The notes under the pieces are model-generated. The model worked only from the letters and a program-made list of their open reading frames with translations. It ran no database searches and was not told the origin of the DNA. Below are positions 18,940 to 28,727 of a stretch of DNA of 64,000 nt, piece after piece. The position numbers and the translations under genes are program-made. Numbering within the stretch: position 1 is the stretch's first letter; every line of letters starts with the position of its first letter. The DNA comes from Asticcacaulis sp. MM231. Lineage in GTDB: Bacteria > Pseudomonadota > Alphaproteobacteria > Caulobacterales > Caulobacteraceae. The stretch is from the NCBI RefSeq assembly GCF_964186625.1, contig NZ_OZ075108.1, forward strand, positions 1,364,001 through 1,428,000. Direction: 5' to 3'.

Positions 18940-20565
18940 ATGACCTTTACGCACCTGGCGCTGGCCGCCGCCGTGTCCTTGCTTGCCTTGCCGGCGATGG
19001 CGGCACCCGCTATCGACGTGTCGCCCGTCGCGGTCACCGCCAGGGCCAGTGCCTTGCCGAAGGACTGGAACCGCTCGGCCGCCTTCATGGAGATCTTCGT
19101 CCGTTCGTATAAGGACAGCGATGGCGACGGCATCGGCGATTTCAACGGCCTTACCCAGCAGCTCGACTACCTCCACGACCTCGGCGTCACCGGCATCTGG
19201 CTTATGCCGATGATGCCGAGCGAAGACGGCGACCACGGCTACGCGGTCAATGACTATCGCGCCGTCAACCCGGACTACGGCACCATGGCCGATTTCGAGC
19301 GCTTCGTGCAGGAAGCCCACAAGCGCGGTATCGGCGTCATCATCGACTATGTCGTCAACCATTCGGGCAGCGGCAACGCCCTTTTTCAGGCCGCCGCGGT
19401 CTCGAAAGCCAGCCCTTACCGCGACTGGTACGTCTTCTCCGACCAGAACCCCGGCTGGTATAATGCCAAGATGCGCGGCGTCAGCGGCGCCTTTTACAAC
19501 GACCCGTGGAAGCCGGTCAGCCGAACCGTGCCCGGCGGCGTGGGCCAGTATTACGGCGTCTTCTCCGACAGCATGCCCGACCTCAACCTGAAGAACCCGA
19601 AGGTCATCGCCTACCTCCAGGACACCATGCGCTTCTGGATGAACAAGGGCGTCGACGGCTTCCGGCTCGATGCGGTCACCATGCTGATCGAGGACGGCAA
19701 GGACCGCTATTTCAACAATCCGGCCAATCCCGGCATCGTGGCGAAGCTGCGCGAAACGCTCGACGAATACGACAACCGCTACATGATCTGCGAGGCCTCC
19801 GAAGGCGCGGAGATGTACGTGAAGGCGTGCAGCGCCTTTGCCTATGGCGTGCAGGCCTCGATCATCGACAGCGCCCGCAAGGGCACGCTGCAGACACCCT
19901 TGAGCGCGCAACTGGACAATCCCCACGCCGACCTGATGCCGCTGGCCCTGCAGAGCCACGATTCCTATGTCGGCGACCGGCTGATCAACCAGTTCGGCGT
20001 CAACAATCCGGCCGATTACAAGCTGTCGGCGGCCATCGCCATCCTGGCCTCATCGACGCCCTTTGCCTATTACGGCGAGGAGATCGGCATGAGCAATGGC
20101 GGCGTGTTCAATGATCCCGGCATCCGCTCGCCGATGAGCTGGACCGGCTATCCGCGCGCCGCCGGCTTCACCACGGGCACGCCTTACCGCGACGTGGCGA
20201 TCAATGTCGCCAGCCATAATGTGGCGGCGGAATCGGGTGATCCGGCGTCCCTGCTCGAATATTACCGTGCGCTCTATCAGGTGCGGCGCGACCGGCCGGT
20301 TTTCGGCACCGGCACGCTTGAGGTGCAGGCGAAGGCCGGCGATCCGGTACTTAGCTTCACCCGCACCAGCGACACCGATCAGGTGGCGGTGGTGATCAAC
20401 CTGTCGGATAAGCCGCAGACCGTCAGCCTCAGGGTCGGGGCGGGGACGTATCAGCAGGTTCTGCGCGGGGTGGGGGAGGCGGCTACGGCGCCGGTGTCGG
20501 CCGCCAACGGAACGCTGGGCACGACGATACCGGCCAAGACGTCTTACGTCTTCGCACGGCAATAG
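18940..20565 (+). CDS. secreted GH13 alpha-amylase-family glycosidase
   Basis: 541 aa from the ATG at 18940 with GGGAG upstream; residues 1-23 are a signal peptide (ALPAMAA). GH13 conserved regions are in order: DYVVNH (I), GFRLDAVTM with the nucleophile Asp (II), MICEASEG with the acid/base Glu (III), and LQSHDS (IV, SHD rather than the usual NHD). A C-terminal beta-sandwich follows from about residue 450. It resembles oligo-alpha-glucosidases more than endo-amylases, judging by ILASSTPFAYYGEEIGM. The last 45 bp of the gene recur at 26171. Confidence 0.9.
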   Translation: MTFTHLALAAAVSLLALPAMAAPAIDVSPVAVTARASALPKDWNRSAAFMEIFVRSYKDSDGDGIGDFNGLTQQLDYLHDLGVTGIWLMPMMPSEDGDHGYAVNDYRAVNPDYGTMADFERFVQEAHKRGIGVIIDYVVNHSGSGNALFQAAAVSKASPYRDWYVFSDQNPGWYNAKMRGVSGAFYNDPWKPVSRTVPGGVGQYYGVFSDSMPDLNLKNPKVIAYLQDTMRFWMNKGVDGFRLDAVTMLIEDGKDRYFNNPANPGIVAKLRETLDEYDNRYMICEASEGAEMYVKACSAFAYGVQASIIDSARKGTLQTPLSAQLDNPHADLMPLALQSHDSYVGDRLINQFGVNNPADYKLSAAIAILASSTPFAYYGEEIGMSNGGVFNDPGIRSPMSWTGYPRAAGFTTGTPYRDVAINVASHNVAAESGDPASLLEYYRALYQVRRDRPVFGTGTLEVQAKAGDPVLSFTRTSDTDQVAVVINLSDKPQTVSLRVGAGTYQQVLRGVGEAATAPVSAANGTLGTTIPAKTSYVFARQ

Positions 20566-20567
20566 AG
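20520..20567 (+). repeat. 48-bp direct repeat, copy 1 (end of GH13 gene)
   Basis: Covers the last codons and stop of the GH13 gene (from CACGACGATACCGG to CAATAGAGA). An essentially identical copy lies at 26171-26218, in the same orientation. Confidence 0.9.
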
Positions 20568-20684
20568 ACGGGATTACGAATCCGTAACAATTGGGCGGAT
20601 TGGGTCATATTCGCGTAAAACTGTATTGACGAAGATCGGGGGCAGGGTTCACACCTGTTTCAATTGTATCTGTTGGAGCCTTCC

Positions 20685-22706
20685 ATGACGCGCCTGTCGT
20701 TTAATCTGTCCAAAAACCTGATGAGATCCGTGGCCCTGGCCGCCCTGAGCCTGGGGCTGGTGGCAGGCACCGCCCACGCCGCCTATACCCCGCCGGCGCA
20801 GCCGCTGTCCATCGAGGCTCTCGCGCAGTACGACGCTATTACCGGGGTAACCATATCACCTGATGGCAAGCATATTGCCGCGCTGATTGCGGTCAAAGGT
20901 CAGAAATGGCCGGTTATTTCGATCTGGGACGCCACCGATCTCACGAAGAAGCCAGTATGGATTCCTTCGGAAACACAGCGCATCATCCAGGTCGGCTTCT
21001 TCACGTCGGATAAGATTTTCTTCCTCACCGAGCAACCACTAACCATCGATGGCCGGCCAGATTTTACGAATAAGCTTTACTATGCCGACATCGAAGGTCG
21101 CAAAATTGAAGAGCCTTTCCGCATCACGGGAACACTCAACAAGGATGTCCGCGATGCGATGGATCGTGGTATTTCAGCGACTGTTTTCAACCTCAATCTT
21201 TACGACGACACCAAGGTGCTGATGGCTACAGTCGATCCGTCATCCTTTGTGCAAAAGATATTTGAACTGGATGTCAAGACAGGCAGGACGCGTACTGTGG
21301 CGACGGGAAGTTCAGAGTTCAACTTTATTGCCGCAGGTGTTGATCTTGCGACGGGTGAGCCGTTGATCAAGGAGCAGGTTGATACGGTAGGGGGTGAATA
21401 CTGGTATAAGGTCTTCATCAAGAATAAAGCGACCGGTGAGTGGGTTTATCAGGCACCGCTGAGCTATAAGCTCGCCGAGCGTAAACGCATTAATATCCTC
21501 GGATTTGATACGGATCCGAACCAGTTGGTTGTTGCCTCCAACCTGACCACGGACCACAGCGCCATCTATGATTACGATATCAAGGCGCAGACATTTGGCA
21601 CCGAGCCTTTGTTCGCCAGTCCGAAGTACGATATCGACAATGTTGCCTTCAAGTATGACAGGCCCGCGAAAAAGACGGAAATATTTGCGGTTCTGGTCGA
21701 TGGGCCGTATACCAGCATCAGCTTTCTCGATGAAAAATGGGCGTCTGTGCAAAAATCCATAGAGGCCAACTTCCCGGGACGTAATGTCCATATCAACATC
21801 AATCGTGACTCATACGATACGGCCGTAATCAATGTGGAGGCGCCTGATTTTCCGTCACAATATTACCTCTACAAGGATAACAAGCTGCAATCGCTTGGGG
21901 GCGCGAAGCCGTGGATCGATCCCAAAACACTCGGCAAGCCGGATTTTGTGACCTTCAAGGCGCGTGACGGGCTGGAGATTCCGGCCTTTATCACCTATCC
22001 GCCAGGCTGGTCCGCCGATAAAGGACCTGTGCCGCTCGTTGTCATGCCGCATGGCGGGCCCTGGGCGCGCGACTACCAGACCTGGGATATGGCGGGCTGG
22101 CCGCAGTTTCTGGCGACGCGGGGTATAGCCGTTATCCAGCCGCAGTATCGCGGTTCCGAAGGCTGGGGCTTCAATCTTTGGAAGGCCGGCGATAAGGAGT
22201 GGGGGCAGAAGATGTCGGACGATAACGACGACGCGGCGGCTTATATGGTCTCCAAGGGCGTCGCTGATCCAAAGCGCATGGCCATCTTCGGCTACTCCTA
22301 CGGTGGTTTCGCCGCTATTGCCGCCAGTGTCCGTCCGAACAGTCCTTACAGGTGCGCTATCGCTGGGGCGGGTGTGTCGAGTCTTGATCGCATCGGCAAC
22401 CTGTGGGGCGCTAACCATGTTCAGCGCGATATCCAGGGGCATACGGTCGATGGTATGGACCCGTTGAAGAACGTCGATAAGGCGAATATCCCGATCATGC
22501 TCTATCATGGTGATCACGACCGCCAGGCCGATACGGATCATTCGCGTATGTTCTATGCCGCTATGAAGTCGGCTAAAAAGGATGTGGAATACCACGAGAT
22601 CAAGGGGATGTGGCATACCCTGCCGTGGCATACGGAATGGCAGACCGAAACCCTGGGCTATATAGAGGGCTATCTCAAAAGTCCGAAATGCGGCCTGATC
22701 AACTAA
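20685..22706 (+). CDS. secreted S9 family (prolyl oligopeptidase-like) serine peptidase
   Basis: 673 aa from the ATG at 20685, preceded by TTGGAG. A signal peptide (to AGTAHA, about residue 32) is followed by a beta-propeller region (about 40-410) and an alpha/beta-hydrolase domain with the nucleophile Ser in GYSYGG. The Asp lies in GDHDRQAD and the His in KGMWHTLPW. HGGP before the nucleophile forms the oxyanion hole. Such enzymes cleave short peptides, often after Pro or as aminopeptidases, in the periplasm. The next gene is a TonB receptor, which suggests uptake and trimming of peptides. A terminator hairpin follows. Confidence 0.9.
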   Translation: MTRLSFNLSKNLMRSVALAALSLGLVAGTAHAAYTPPAQPLSIEALAQYDAITGVTISPDGKHIAALIAVKGQKWPVISIWDATDLTKKPVWIPSETQRIIQVGFFTSDKIFFLTEQPLTIDGRPDFTNKLYYADIEGRKIEEPFRITGTLNKDVRDAMDRGISATVFNLNLYDDTKVLMATVDPSSFVQKIFELDVKTGRTRTVATGSSEFNFIAAGVDLATGEPLIKEQVDTVGGEYWYKVFIKNKATGEWVYQAPLSYKLAERKRINILGFDTDPNQLVVASNLTTDHSAIYDYDIKAQTFGTEPLFASPKYDIDNVAFKYDRPAKKTEIFAVLVDGPYTSISFLDEKWASVQKSIEANFPGRNVHININRDSYDTAVINVEAPDFPSQYYLYKDNKLQSLGGAKPWIDPKTLGKPDFVTFKARDGLEIPAFITYPPGWSADKGPVPLVVMPHGGPWARDYQTWDMAGWPQFLATRGIAVIQPQYRGSEGWGFNLWKAGDKEWGQKMSDDNDDAAAYMVSKGVADPKRMAIFGYSYGGFAAIAASVRPNSPYRCAIAGAGVSSLDRIGNLWGANHVQRDIQGHTVDGMDPLKNVDKANIPIMLYHGDHDRQADTDHSRMFYAAMKSAKKDVEYHEIKGMWHTLPWHTEWQTETLGYIEGYLKSPKCGLIN

Positions 22707-22726
22707 ACTGCTGATGTGCTTGAAAG

Positions 22727-22750
22727 CCCTGCCATAGTGCAGGGTTTTCT
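22727..22750 (+). terminator. terminator of the S9 peptidase gene
   Basis: Stem CCCTGC / GCAGGG (22727-22744) followed by TTTTCTTCT, 20 bp after the stop. Confidence 0.7.
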
Positions 22751-23055
22751 TCTAAATATTGTCTGGATTACGCTCACATTGCGGCAATAGTCGGAGTAAT
22801 TCGTCCTGTAAAGAACGTCGTTACCTTTACTTGCGGGTAAAAGGATGTCTTTTCGATGCAAGTACAGCCAGACAATTTTTCCTTTATCACGAAAAAGTAA
22901 TGATTTAGGCGTTTTATGCGACTTTAAGATCTTAAAGTGCGACATCAGGAACACAGTTTTTCCGAGTTTTCGCAATTGCGGTAACTTGTGACTTGCGTCA
23001 AAAATATGACGAGATAGTGTCGCTTTAGTCAAATTTTCCGCTATTGGAGTCGTTC
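22751..23055. other. intergenic leader of the second TonB receptor gene
   Basis: About 305 bp, AT-richer than the flanking genes, with no convincing gene. The antisense frame across it is Lys/Ser-rich and lacks family resemblance. It presumably holds the receptor promoter, with GGAG ahead of the ATG at 23056. No operator recognised. Confidence 0.4.
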
Positions 23056-26052
23056 ATGAAAAATCCCCCAAATCTTACGCGCGCGTGGTTGCTGACCGGT
23101 ACGGTCCTAACGACAATGGCCTTCAGTTTCCCGGTCTTCGCTCAGGATACAACCACCACGACGACGACAACCACTACGGAAACAACGACAACGACAACCA
23201 CGGAGGAGGAGCCTACCGAAATCGTCGTTACCGGTTCGCGCATCCGCCGTTCCGAATTCAATTCGCCATCGCCGATCCAGGTGATCACGGCTGAAAAGTC
23301 CAGCCTGTCGGGTATGATCAGCGCGACCGAAATCCTGCAAAATTCGTCCGTTGCCAGTGGCTCCGGCCAGATCAACAACACCTTCACCGGTTATGTGGTC
23401 AATGGCGGTGACGGCATCAACACCGTGTCGCTGCGTGGTCTCGGGGCTCAGCGCTCGCTCGTCCTGCTCAACGGTCACCGCATGCCGCCTGCCGGTGTTG
23501 GCGGCACGGTTGCGGCTGTCGACCTGAACACCATTCCGGAAGCCATGGTGTCGCGTTACGAAATCCTCAAGGACGGCGCCTCGTCCATCTATGGTTCCGA
23601 CGCCGTGGCCGGCGTTGTTAACGTCATCACCCGCAAGAATATTGATGGTTTCGAACTGTCGACCTCGATCAAGAAGAGCGAGCATGATGGCGCCGACGAG
23701 TATCAATTTACCGGCCTGTGGGGTAAGACCTTCGATCGCGGCGATATCGTCGTGTCGCTGGAAGGTTATGAAAAGACCGAACTGACGGCGGGTGACCGCG
23801 CGGCTTTCTCCTGCCCGATGAACAATTATTTTGATCTGAACGGCGATCGCGCCGACCTGATCGATCCGAACACCGGCACTTACAAGTGCTATGGTGGCGC
23901 CACCAACGGCTATACCGGCACCTATTTGCCGCAAAGCTATTATGACTATTACGGCCTTACAGGTTACGTTGCCTCGCGCGCCGTGACGCCCGGCGCTACC
24001 TGCGCACCAACGGCCGTCAATTGCGTATCCGGTTGGGCTTTTATTCCCTATGGCTCGCGTGATTTCAACAATAAGCGCCTGGAAAGCCAAAGCATTGTCT
24101 CGCCGGTCAAGACCCTGAGTTTCTTTACGTCTGGCAACTACCGTCCGGCCTGGGCGAATGGCGTCGAGCTTTACGGCGAAGTGCTGATCAATCAGCGTAA
24201 GTCGGAGCAGCATGGCTGGCGCACCTTCTTCCCGCGCTTCAATGAAAATTCCACGGTCAATCCGTTTAGCGCTGCCAACAACGTCTATACGGCGTTTACC
24301 GGTATTACCGGCCTGATGGCTGAGCCTTATATGGCGGTTCCTTCGGACTCCGAGCAGGACGTCAAGGTCTATCGCGTTCTGGGCGGCGCTCGCGGCACAC
24401 TGAAGAACTGGTCGTGGGACGCTTATCTGTCGATGTCGCGCAGCGATGGAGAGTACACAGGGGATGTCATCCCGCTCGATCGCGTCGAAGCCGGTACGGC
24501 GACGGACCAACTGACCTACGCCCTGCTGAATGGCGGCGTGCCTTGCGGAGCAGGCTCTCCTGCCGGCTGCGTGCCGCTTAACGTCTTCACGGCCGATATC
24601 CTCGAAGATGGTAACTTCCCGCAAGCCATGAAGGATTATTACTTCGTCAAGGACACCGGCAAGACGACCTACGACCAGGATATCTTCGAAGCCACCATCA
24701 CCGGTGACCTGTTCCAGCTTCCGGCCGGACCTCTGTCCTCGGCGTTCGGCATCACGCTGCGTCGTGACAAGATCAACGATACGCCAGGTGAATTCAGCCG
24801 TAACGCCAATGCCTGGGGCCAGCTCACCGCCGGCATCACCAAGGGCGAAGACACCGTCAAGGAAGTCTACAGCGAGTTCGAAATCCCTGTCGTCAAGGGC
24901 AAGCCTTTCTTTGAGGACCTGACGCTCGACCTTTCGGGACGCTATTCCGACTACGATACGGTCGGTTCGGCCTGGACCTACAAGGTCGGCCTCGACTGGG
25001 CTGTCGATAACATCCTGCGCCTGCGCGCCACCAACGGCACCTCCTTCCGTGCGCCGGGCCTGTTCGAACTGTTCCTGAACCGCCAGACCTCCTTCCTGGC
25101 GCAAAACCAGGTTGATCCTTGTATCAACTATGGTCTGCAGGACGAAGAGGGCAACTACTACAACACCAACACCACTCTGCGCGCCAACTGCGCCGCCGAT
25201 GGCCTGCCGACCGATTACGCTGGCGCCGGTGCTTCGGCGACGATCATCACCAGCGGTGGTCTGAACCTGGAGCCTGAAAAGTCGCAGGCGACATCGTTCG
25301 GCTTCGTGCTGACACCGCCTGAAACCGGCTTCAAGTTCGCCGTCGATTTCTGGCGCATCCAGGTCGAGGACCAGATCCTCTCGACCACCAGCGTTGTCAG
25401 CCAGTGCTATTACAGCGATGCCTTCCGTTCGCGCCCTGGCTTCTGCGACCTGTTCACGCGTGGGCCTGACGGTTCGATCCTCACGATCGACGCCAGCTAC
25501 CGCAACATCCCGACCGAGAAGACCGGCGGTATCGATTTCACCATTGACTACCAAAAGGAATTCAACTTCGGCAGCCTGAACGTCACGTCGCAGATCACCT
25601 ATACGTCCTACGACAAGGCCCAGACCTTCCCGGGTAACTCGTTCGATGACTACAACGGCATTGTGGCGGATCCGAAGTGGGTGGGTGACGTGCAGTCGCG
25701 CTTCACGCACCAGGACTGGACCTTCACCTGGACGGTTCACTACGCTCAGGCTTCCAGCAACCTTGGCTTCTTCAATGAAGACGGCACGGGTACGGATATC
25801 AACGGCCAGCCGGTCACCTATCGCGCTTCGGTGCCGGATTACTTCACCCATGATTTCACGGTGCGTTACAACGCCAAGACCTGGGAAGTCACCGCCGGTA
25901 TCGTCAACCTGATGGACAAGTCGCCGCCTTACCTCGGCAGCGGTCAATACAGCGGCTCGGCCTCGCGGATCGGCAACTATCCGTTCGGCAGCCAGTATTA
26001 TTCCGGCTATGTCGGTCGTCAGTTCTACCTGCGCCTCGCCAAAGAGTTCTAG
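23056..26052 (+). CDS. TonB-dependent receptor with Thr-rich N-terminal linker
   Basis: 998 aa from the ATG at 23056 (GGAG upstream). Signal peptide about 1-30 (PVFAQ). Then an unusual low-complexity Thr/Glu tract (about residues 31-55), the TonB-box-like EEPTEIVVTGSRI, a plug domain (VNGGDGINTVSLRGLGAQRS, LLNGHRMPP, YEILKDGASSIYGSDAVAGV) and a beta-barrel ending FYLRLAKEF. It belongs to the large TonB receptor class common in Caulobacterales and Sphingomonadales. With the upstream S9 peptidase it forms a likely peptide-scavenging pair. Substrate not determinable. Confidence 0.93.
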   Translation: MKNPPNLTRAWLLTGTVLTTMAFSFPVFAQDTTTTTTTTTTETTTTTTTEEEPTEIVVTGSRIRRSEFNSPSPIQVITAEKSSLSGMISATEILQNSSVASGSGQINNTFTGYVVNGGDGINTVSLRGLGAQRSLVLLNGHRMPPAGVGGTVAAVDLNTIPEAMVSRYEILKDGASSIYGSDAVAGVVNVITRKNIDGFELSTSIKKSEHDGADEYQFTGLWGKTFDRGDIVVSLEGYEKTELTAGDRAAFSCPMNNYFDLNGDRADLIDPNTGTYKCYGGATNGYTGTYLPQSYYDYYGLTGYVASRAVTPGATCAPTAVNCVSGWAFIPYGSRDFNNKRLESQSIVSPVKTLSFFTSGNYRPAWANGVELYGEVLINQRKSEQHGWRTFFPRFNENSTVNPFSAANNVYTAFTGITGLMAEPYMAVPSDSEQDVKVYRVLGGARGTLKNWSWDAYLSMSRSDGEYTGDVIPLDRVEAGTATDQLTYALLNGGVPCGAGSPAGCVPLNVFTADILEDGNFPQAMKDYYFVKDTGKTTYDQDIFEATITGDLFQLPAGPLSSAFGITLRRDKINDTPGEFSRNANAWGQLTAGITKGEDTVKEVYSEFEIPVVKGKPFFEDLTLDLSGRYSDYDTVGSAWTYKVGLDWAVDNILRLRATNGTSFRAPGLFELFLNRQTSFLAQNQVDPCINYGLQDEEGNYYNTNTTLRANCAADGLPTDYAGAGASATIITSGGLNLEPEKSQATSFGFVLTPPETGFKFAVDFWRIQVEDQILSTTSVVSQCYYSDAFRSRPGFCDLFTRGPDGSILTIDASYRNIPTEKTGGIDFTIDYQKEFNFGSLNVTSQITYTSYDKAQTFPGNSFDDYNGIVADPKWVGDVQSRFTHQDWTFTWTVHYAQASSNLGFFNEDGTGTDINGQPVTYRASVPDYFTHDFTVRYNAKTWEVTAGIVNLMDKSPPYLGSGQYSGSASRIGNYPFGSQYYSGYVGRQFYLRLAKEF

Positions 26053-26076
26053 TCTGAGGCCAGACCCAAACGAAAG

Positions 26077-26145
26077 CGGTGAGGTCAACCTCACCGCGCA
26101 CCTACCTGACAAACCCCGTCATCATCTGGTGGGGTTTTGTTGTAT
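26077..26145 (+). terminator. hairpins ending the TonB receptor gene
   Basis: A perfect hairpin GCGGTGAGGT / ACCTCACCGC at 26077-26098, then AAACCCC / GGGGTTT with a T-rich tail (26115-26145). The second is a typical rho-independent terminator. Confidence 0.8.
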
Positions 26146-26170
26146 CCGGTCTGTGGTATCGCCGGCTAAG

Positions 26171-26218
26171 CACGACGATACCGGCCAAGACGTCTTACGT
26201 CTTCGCACGGCAATAGAG
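26171..26218 (+). repeat. 48-bp direct repeat, copy 2 (orphan GH13 3' end)
   Basis: Repeats 20520-20567 almost base for base, including the TAG stop of the GH13 gene, but is not preceded by the rest of that gene. It lies about 120 bp after the TonB receptor gene. Together the two copies enclose the S9 peptidase and TonB receptor genes (about 5.6 kb). Confidence 0.9.
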
Positions 26219-26277
26219 ATGGGGTTTTAAGGGCAAGACAGGCGGCGGATCAGTGGCCGCGATGGTTCGCGCCGCGT

Positions 26278-26877
26278 TTACGGCGGGGCGGTGGTGTCTT
26301 CGTCGTCCTCGTCATCTTCCTCTGGCTCGGCTGCGCGGCTGTCGAGATAGGCCTGAAGGATGGCGTTGGCGCGTTGTTCCAGATCGAGCGCGGCGAGGGC
26401 GGCGGGCGAACGCGCTTCTGGCGCCTCTTCGGGGGCCTCTTCGGGGGCGTCGATATCGTCGTCATCATAGCTGTAGACGAACGCGACCTCTTCCGAGGGC
26501 GCGTCTGGTTGCTCTTGAGGCTGTTCCGGCGGGGGTTGTGGCGGTGCTTCGGGCGAAAGCGCGGCCCACAGAGAAGGGAAGCGTTCGCTGAAAGGCCGGC
26601 CAAGATAGGAGCTTAAGGACGGATCTGCGACGCCATGGGCGGTTGGGCTGGCCACCTCCGGCAGGATCGGCCGCGCGGCGCTGACCTTGCTGTAAATCTG
26701 GATCAGCATCCGGTCGGCCGCCGTGATGGTGCGCAGCGAGCGCTCGCCGTCGAGCGCGGTTTTGGGCATGGGCAGGGCTTCGACCGCCTCCAGCACGCGG
26801 TCGGCATAGGCACGCAGGCGCGCCCGCCGCTGTTCGAGCGGCGACAGGTCGGCACGTGTGTCGTCCTTTATATCCAT
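26278..26877 (-). CDS. hypothetical protein with acidic, Pro-rich C-terminal region
   Basis: 199 aa. The N-terminal third is helical (LEQRRARLRAYADRVLEAVE), the middle contains SYLGRPFSERFPSLWAAL, and the C-terminal half is low complexity: PPQPPPEQPQEQP, SYDDDDIDAPEEAPEEAPEA and a final run of Glu/Asp. No signal or membrane segment. Probably cytosolic and partly disordered; family not recognised. The strong third-position GC bias supports coding. Confidence 0.6.
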   Translation of the reverse strand: MDIKDDTRADLSPLEQRRARLRAYADRVLEAVEALPMPKTALDGERSLRTITAADRMLIQIYSKVSAARPILPEVASPTAHGVADPSLSSYLGRPFSERFPSLWAALSPEAPPQPPPEQPQEQPDAPSEEVAFVYSYDDDDIDAPEEAPEEAPEARSPAALAALDLEQRANAILQAYLDSRAAEPEEDDEDDEDTTAPP

Positions 26878-27089
26878 TCGGACATGGAGATTCCATGTCG
26901 AATGATACTACTTGGGAAATTTTAGAAAGTGACATCGAGAAGGTTCACATTCTAATGAATATGTTGGTTTTCTCGGTTACGTCCTTTATTGCAGAAAAAT
27001 TAACTGAATAGCGATGTTATTCCAAGCTCTTTGTCTTTAAATGTAACATCACACTTTCCCCACGCGCTTCCGCCCGCTATATCCACCCT

Positions 27090-28592
27090 ATGACACAGAT
27101 CGCTTCTCCTCTTGATTCCGGCCGCGTGGCCGATCCCAGCAAACTGATCCAGGGCCGGACCGGCCTGTGGGAAATCGTCATGGGCCTCGAAGTCCATGCG
27201 CAGGTTGCCTCCAACACCAAGCTGTTTTCCGGTGCCAAGGTCGGCTTCGGCGCCGGCCCCAATGAGCAGGTCAGCCTCGTTGACGCCGCCATGCCCGGCA
27301 TGTTGCCCGTGCTCAACAGGTACTGCGTGGAGCAGGCAGTGAAGACCGGCCTTGGCCTGAAAGCCGAGATCAACCGCTTCTCGCGCTTCGACCGCAAGAA
27401 CTACTTCTATCCCGATCTGCCACAGGGCTATCAGATTTCGCAACTCTTCCACCCGATCGTGGGCGAGGGCGAGGTGCTGGTCGAGCGCGATGACGGCTCG
27501 TCGTTCACCGTGCGCATCGAACGGCTGCACCTGGAGCAGGACGCCGGCAAGTCGATCCACGATCTCGACCCCAACGCCACCTATGTCGATCTCAACCGCG
27601 CCGGCACCGCGCTGATGGAAATCGTCTCGAAGCCCGATCTCAGATCTTCGGACGAAGCCGTGGCTTATTTTAAGAAACTGCGCACCATCCTGATCTATCT
27701 CGGCACCTGCGACGGTGACATGGAAAAGGGCAATATGCGCGCTGACTGTAACGTGTCGGTGCGCCGCGTCGGCGAGCCTTTCGGCACGCGCTGCGAGATC
27801 AAGAACGTCAACTCGTTCCGCTTCATGCAGCAGGCGATCGAATTCGAGGCGCGCCGCCAGATCGAGATTCTGGAAGACGGCGGCAAGATCGATCAGGAAA
27901 CGCGGCTGTTCGACTCCGTGAAGGTCGAGACGCGCTCGATGCGCTCCAAGGAAGAAGCGCACGACTATCGCTATTTCCCCGATCCCGACCTGTTGCCGGT
28001 CGAGCTGGAAGAGGCGTGGATCGAGGATATCCGCAAATCGCTGGTGGAACTGCCGGACGACAAGAAGGCGCGCTTTATCTCGCAATACGGGCTGTCGTCG
28101 TATGACGCGCAGGTGCTGATTTCCGAGCAGGACCGCGCGGATTACTACGAGAAGGCGGCGAAAGGCCGTGACGCCAAGCTGGTGGCCAACTGGACGACCA
28201 ACGAACTGCTGGCACGTTTGGCCAAGGACGGTCAGGAGATTTCGGATTCGCCGCTGCCGCCCGAGCAGATTGCCGGACTGGTGGAACTGATCGAGACCAA
28301 TGTGATCTCGTCCAAGATCGCCAAGACGGTGTTTGAGCACATGTGGGAAGGCAAGGGGACGATCACCCCGGCCGAGATCGTGGAAAAGCACGGCCTCAAG
28401 CAGGTGACCGATACCGGCGCGATTGAGAAAGCCATCGACGAGATCATCGCCGCCAATCCGGACAAGGCCGCCGAAGTGGCATCGAAGCCGCAGGCGCTGG
28501 GCTGGTTCGTGGGGCAGGTCATGAAGGTCACCGGCGGCAAGGCCAATCCGGCGGCGGTCAATGAACTGCTGAAGGCAAAGCTGGGGCTGTAG
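27090..28592 (+). CDS. gatB: Asp-tRNA(Asn)/Glu-tRNA(Gln) amidotransferase subunit B
   Basis: 500 aa, full length. GatB signatures are present: [33 protein letters not shown] and [17 protein letters not shown]-terminal YqeY-like helical domain ends [15 protein letters not shown]. GatB activates the mischarged Glu- or Asp-tRNA for transamidation within the GatCAB complex. The gatC and gatA genes are not next to it, which is common in alphaproteobacteria. A terminator lies 41 bp after the stop. Confidence 0.97.
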   Translation: MTQIASPLDSGRVADPSKLIQGRTGLWEIVMGLEVHAQVASNTKLFSGAKVGFGAGPNEQVSLVDAAMPGMLPVLNRYCVEQAVKTGLGLKAEINRFSRFDRKNYFYPDLPQGYQISQLFHPIVGEGEVLVERDDGSSFTVRIERLHLEQDAGKSIHDLDPNATYVDLNRAGTALMEIVSKPDLRSSDEAVAYFKKLRTILIYLGTCDGDMEKGNMRADCNVSVRRVGEPFGTRCEIKNVNSFRFMQQAIEFEARRQIEILEDGGKIDQETRLFDSVKVETRSMRSKEEAHDYRYFPDPDLLPVELEEAWIEDIRKSLVELPDDKKARFISQYGLSSYDAQVLISEQDRADYYEKAAKGRDAKLVANWTTNELLARLAKDGQEISDSPLPPEQIAGLVELIETNVISSKIAKTVFEHMWEGKGTITPAEIVEKHGLKQVTDTGAIEKAIDEIIAANPDKAAEVASKPQALGWFVGQVMKVTGGKANPAAVNELLKAKLGL

Positions 28593-28600
28593 GGCAATTT

Positions 28601-28626
28601 ATCCTCCCCCGTAAACAGGGGAGGAT
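28601..28626. repeat. CTCCCC/GGGGAG intergenic hairpin, copy 1
   Basis: Perfect 9-bp stem ATCCTCCCC / GGGGAGGAT with an 8-base loop. Similar hairpins occur at 31146-31169 and 36369-36390, each just after a gene end. Confidence 0.6.
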
Positions 28627-28632
28627 CACATC

Positions 28633-28666
28633 AAAGCCCCCGCATGCAGGTGCGGGGGCTTTTTTG
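28633..28666 (+). terminator. rho-independent terminator of gatB
   Basis: Stem AAAGCCCCCGCA / TGCGGGGGCTTT followed by TTTT. Confidence 0.88.
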
Positions 28667-28727
28667 TGTTTGATCTGGTGCAATCATCTGGCGTGTGGCT
28701 ATAGTGCGGGCAAACCGGAGGGGATAC

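Noticed and set aside
22703..23032. 109-aa minus-strand frame in the leader of the second TonB receptor
   Set aside because: Overlaps the S9 peptidase terminator and has no homologous features.
23107..26112. Minus-strand open frame of about 1000 codons opposite the second TonB receptor
   Set aside because: Arg/Gly/Val-rich antisense translation with no recognisable domain; an artefact of codon bias in the receptor gene.
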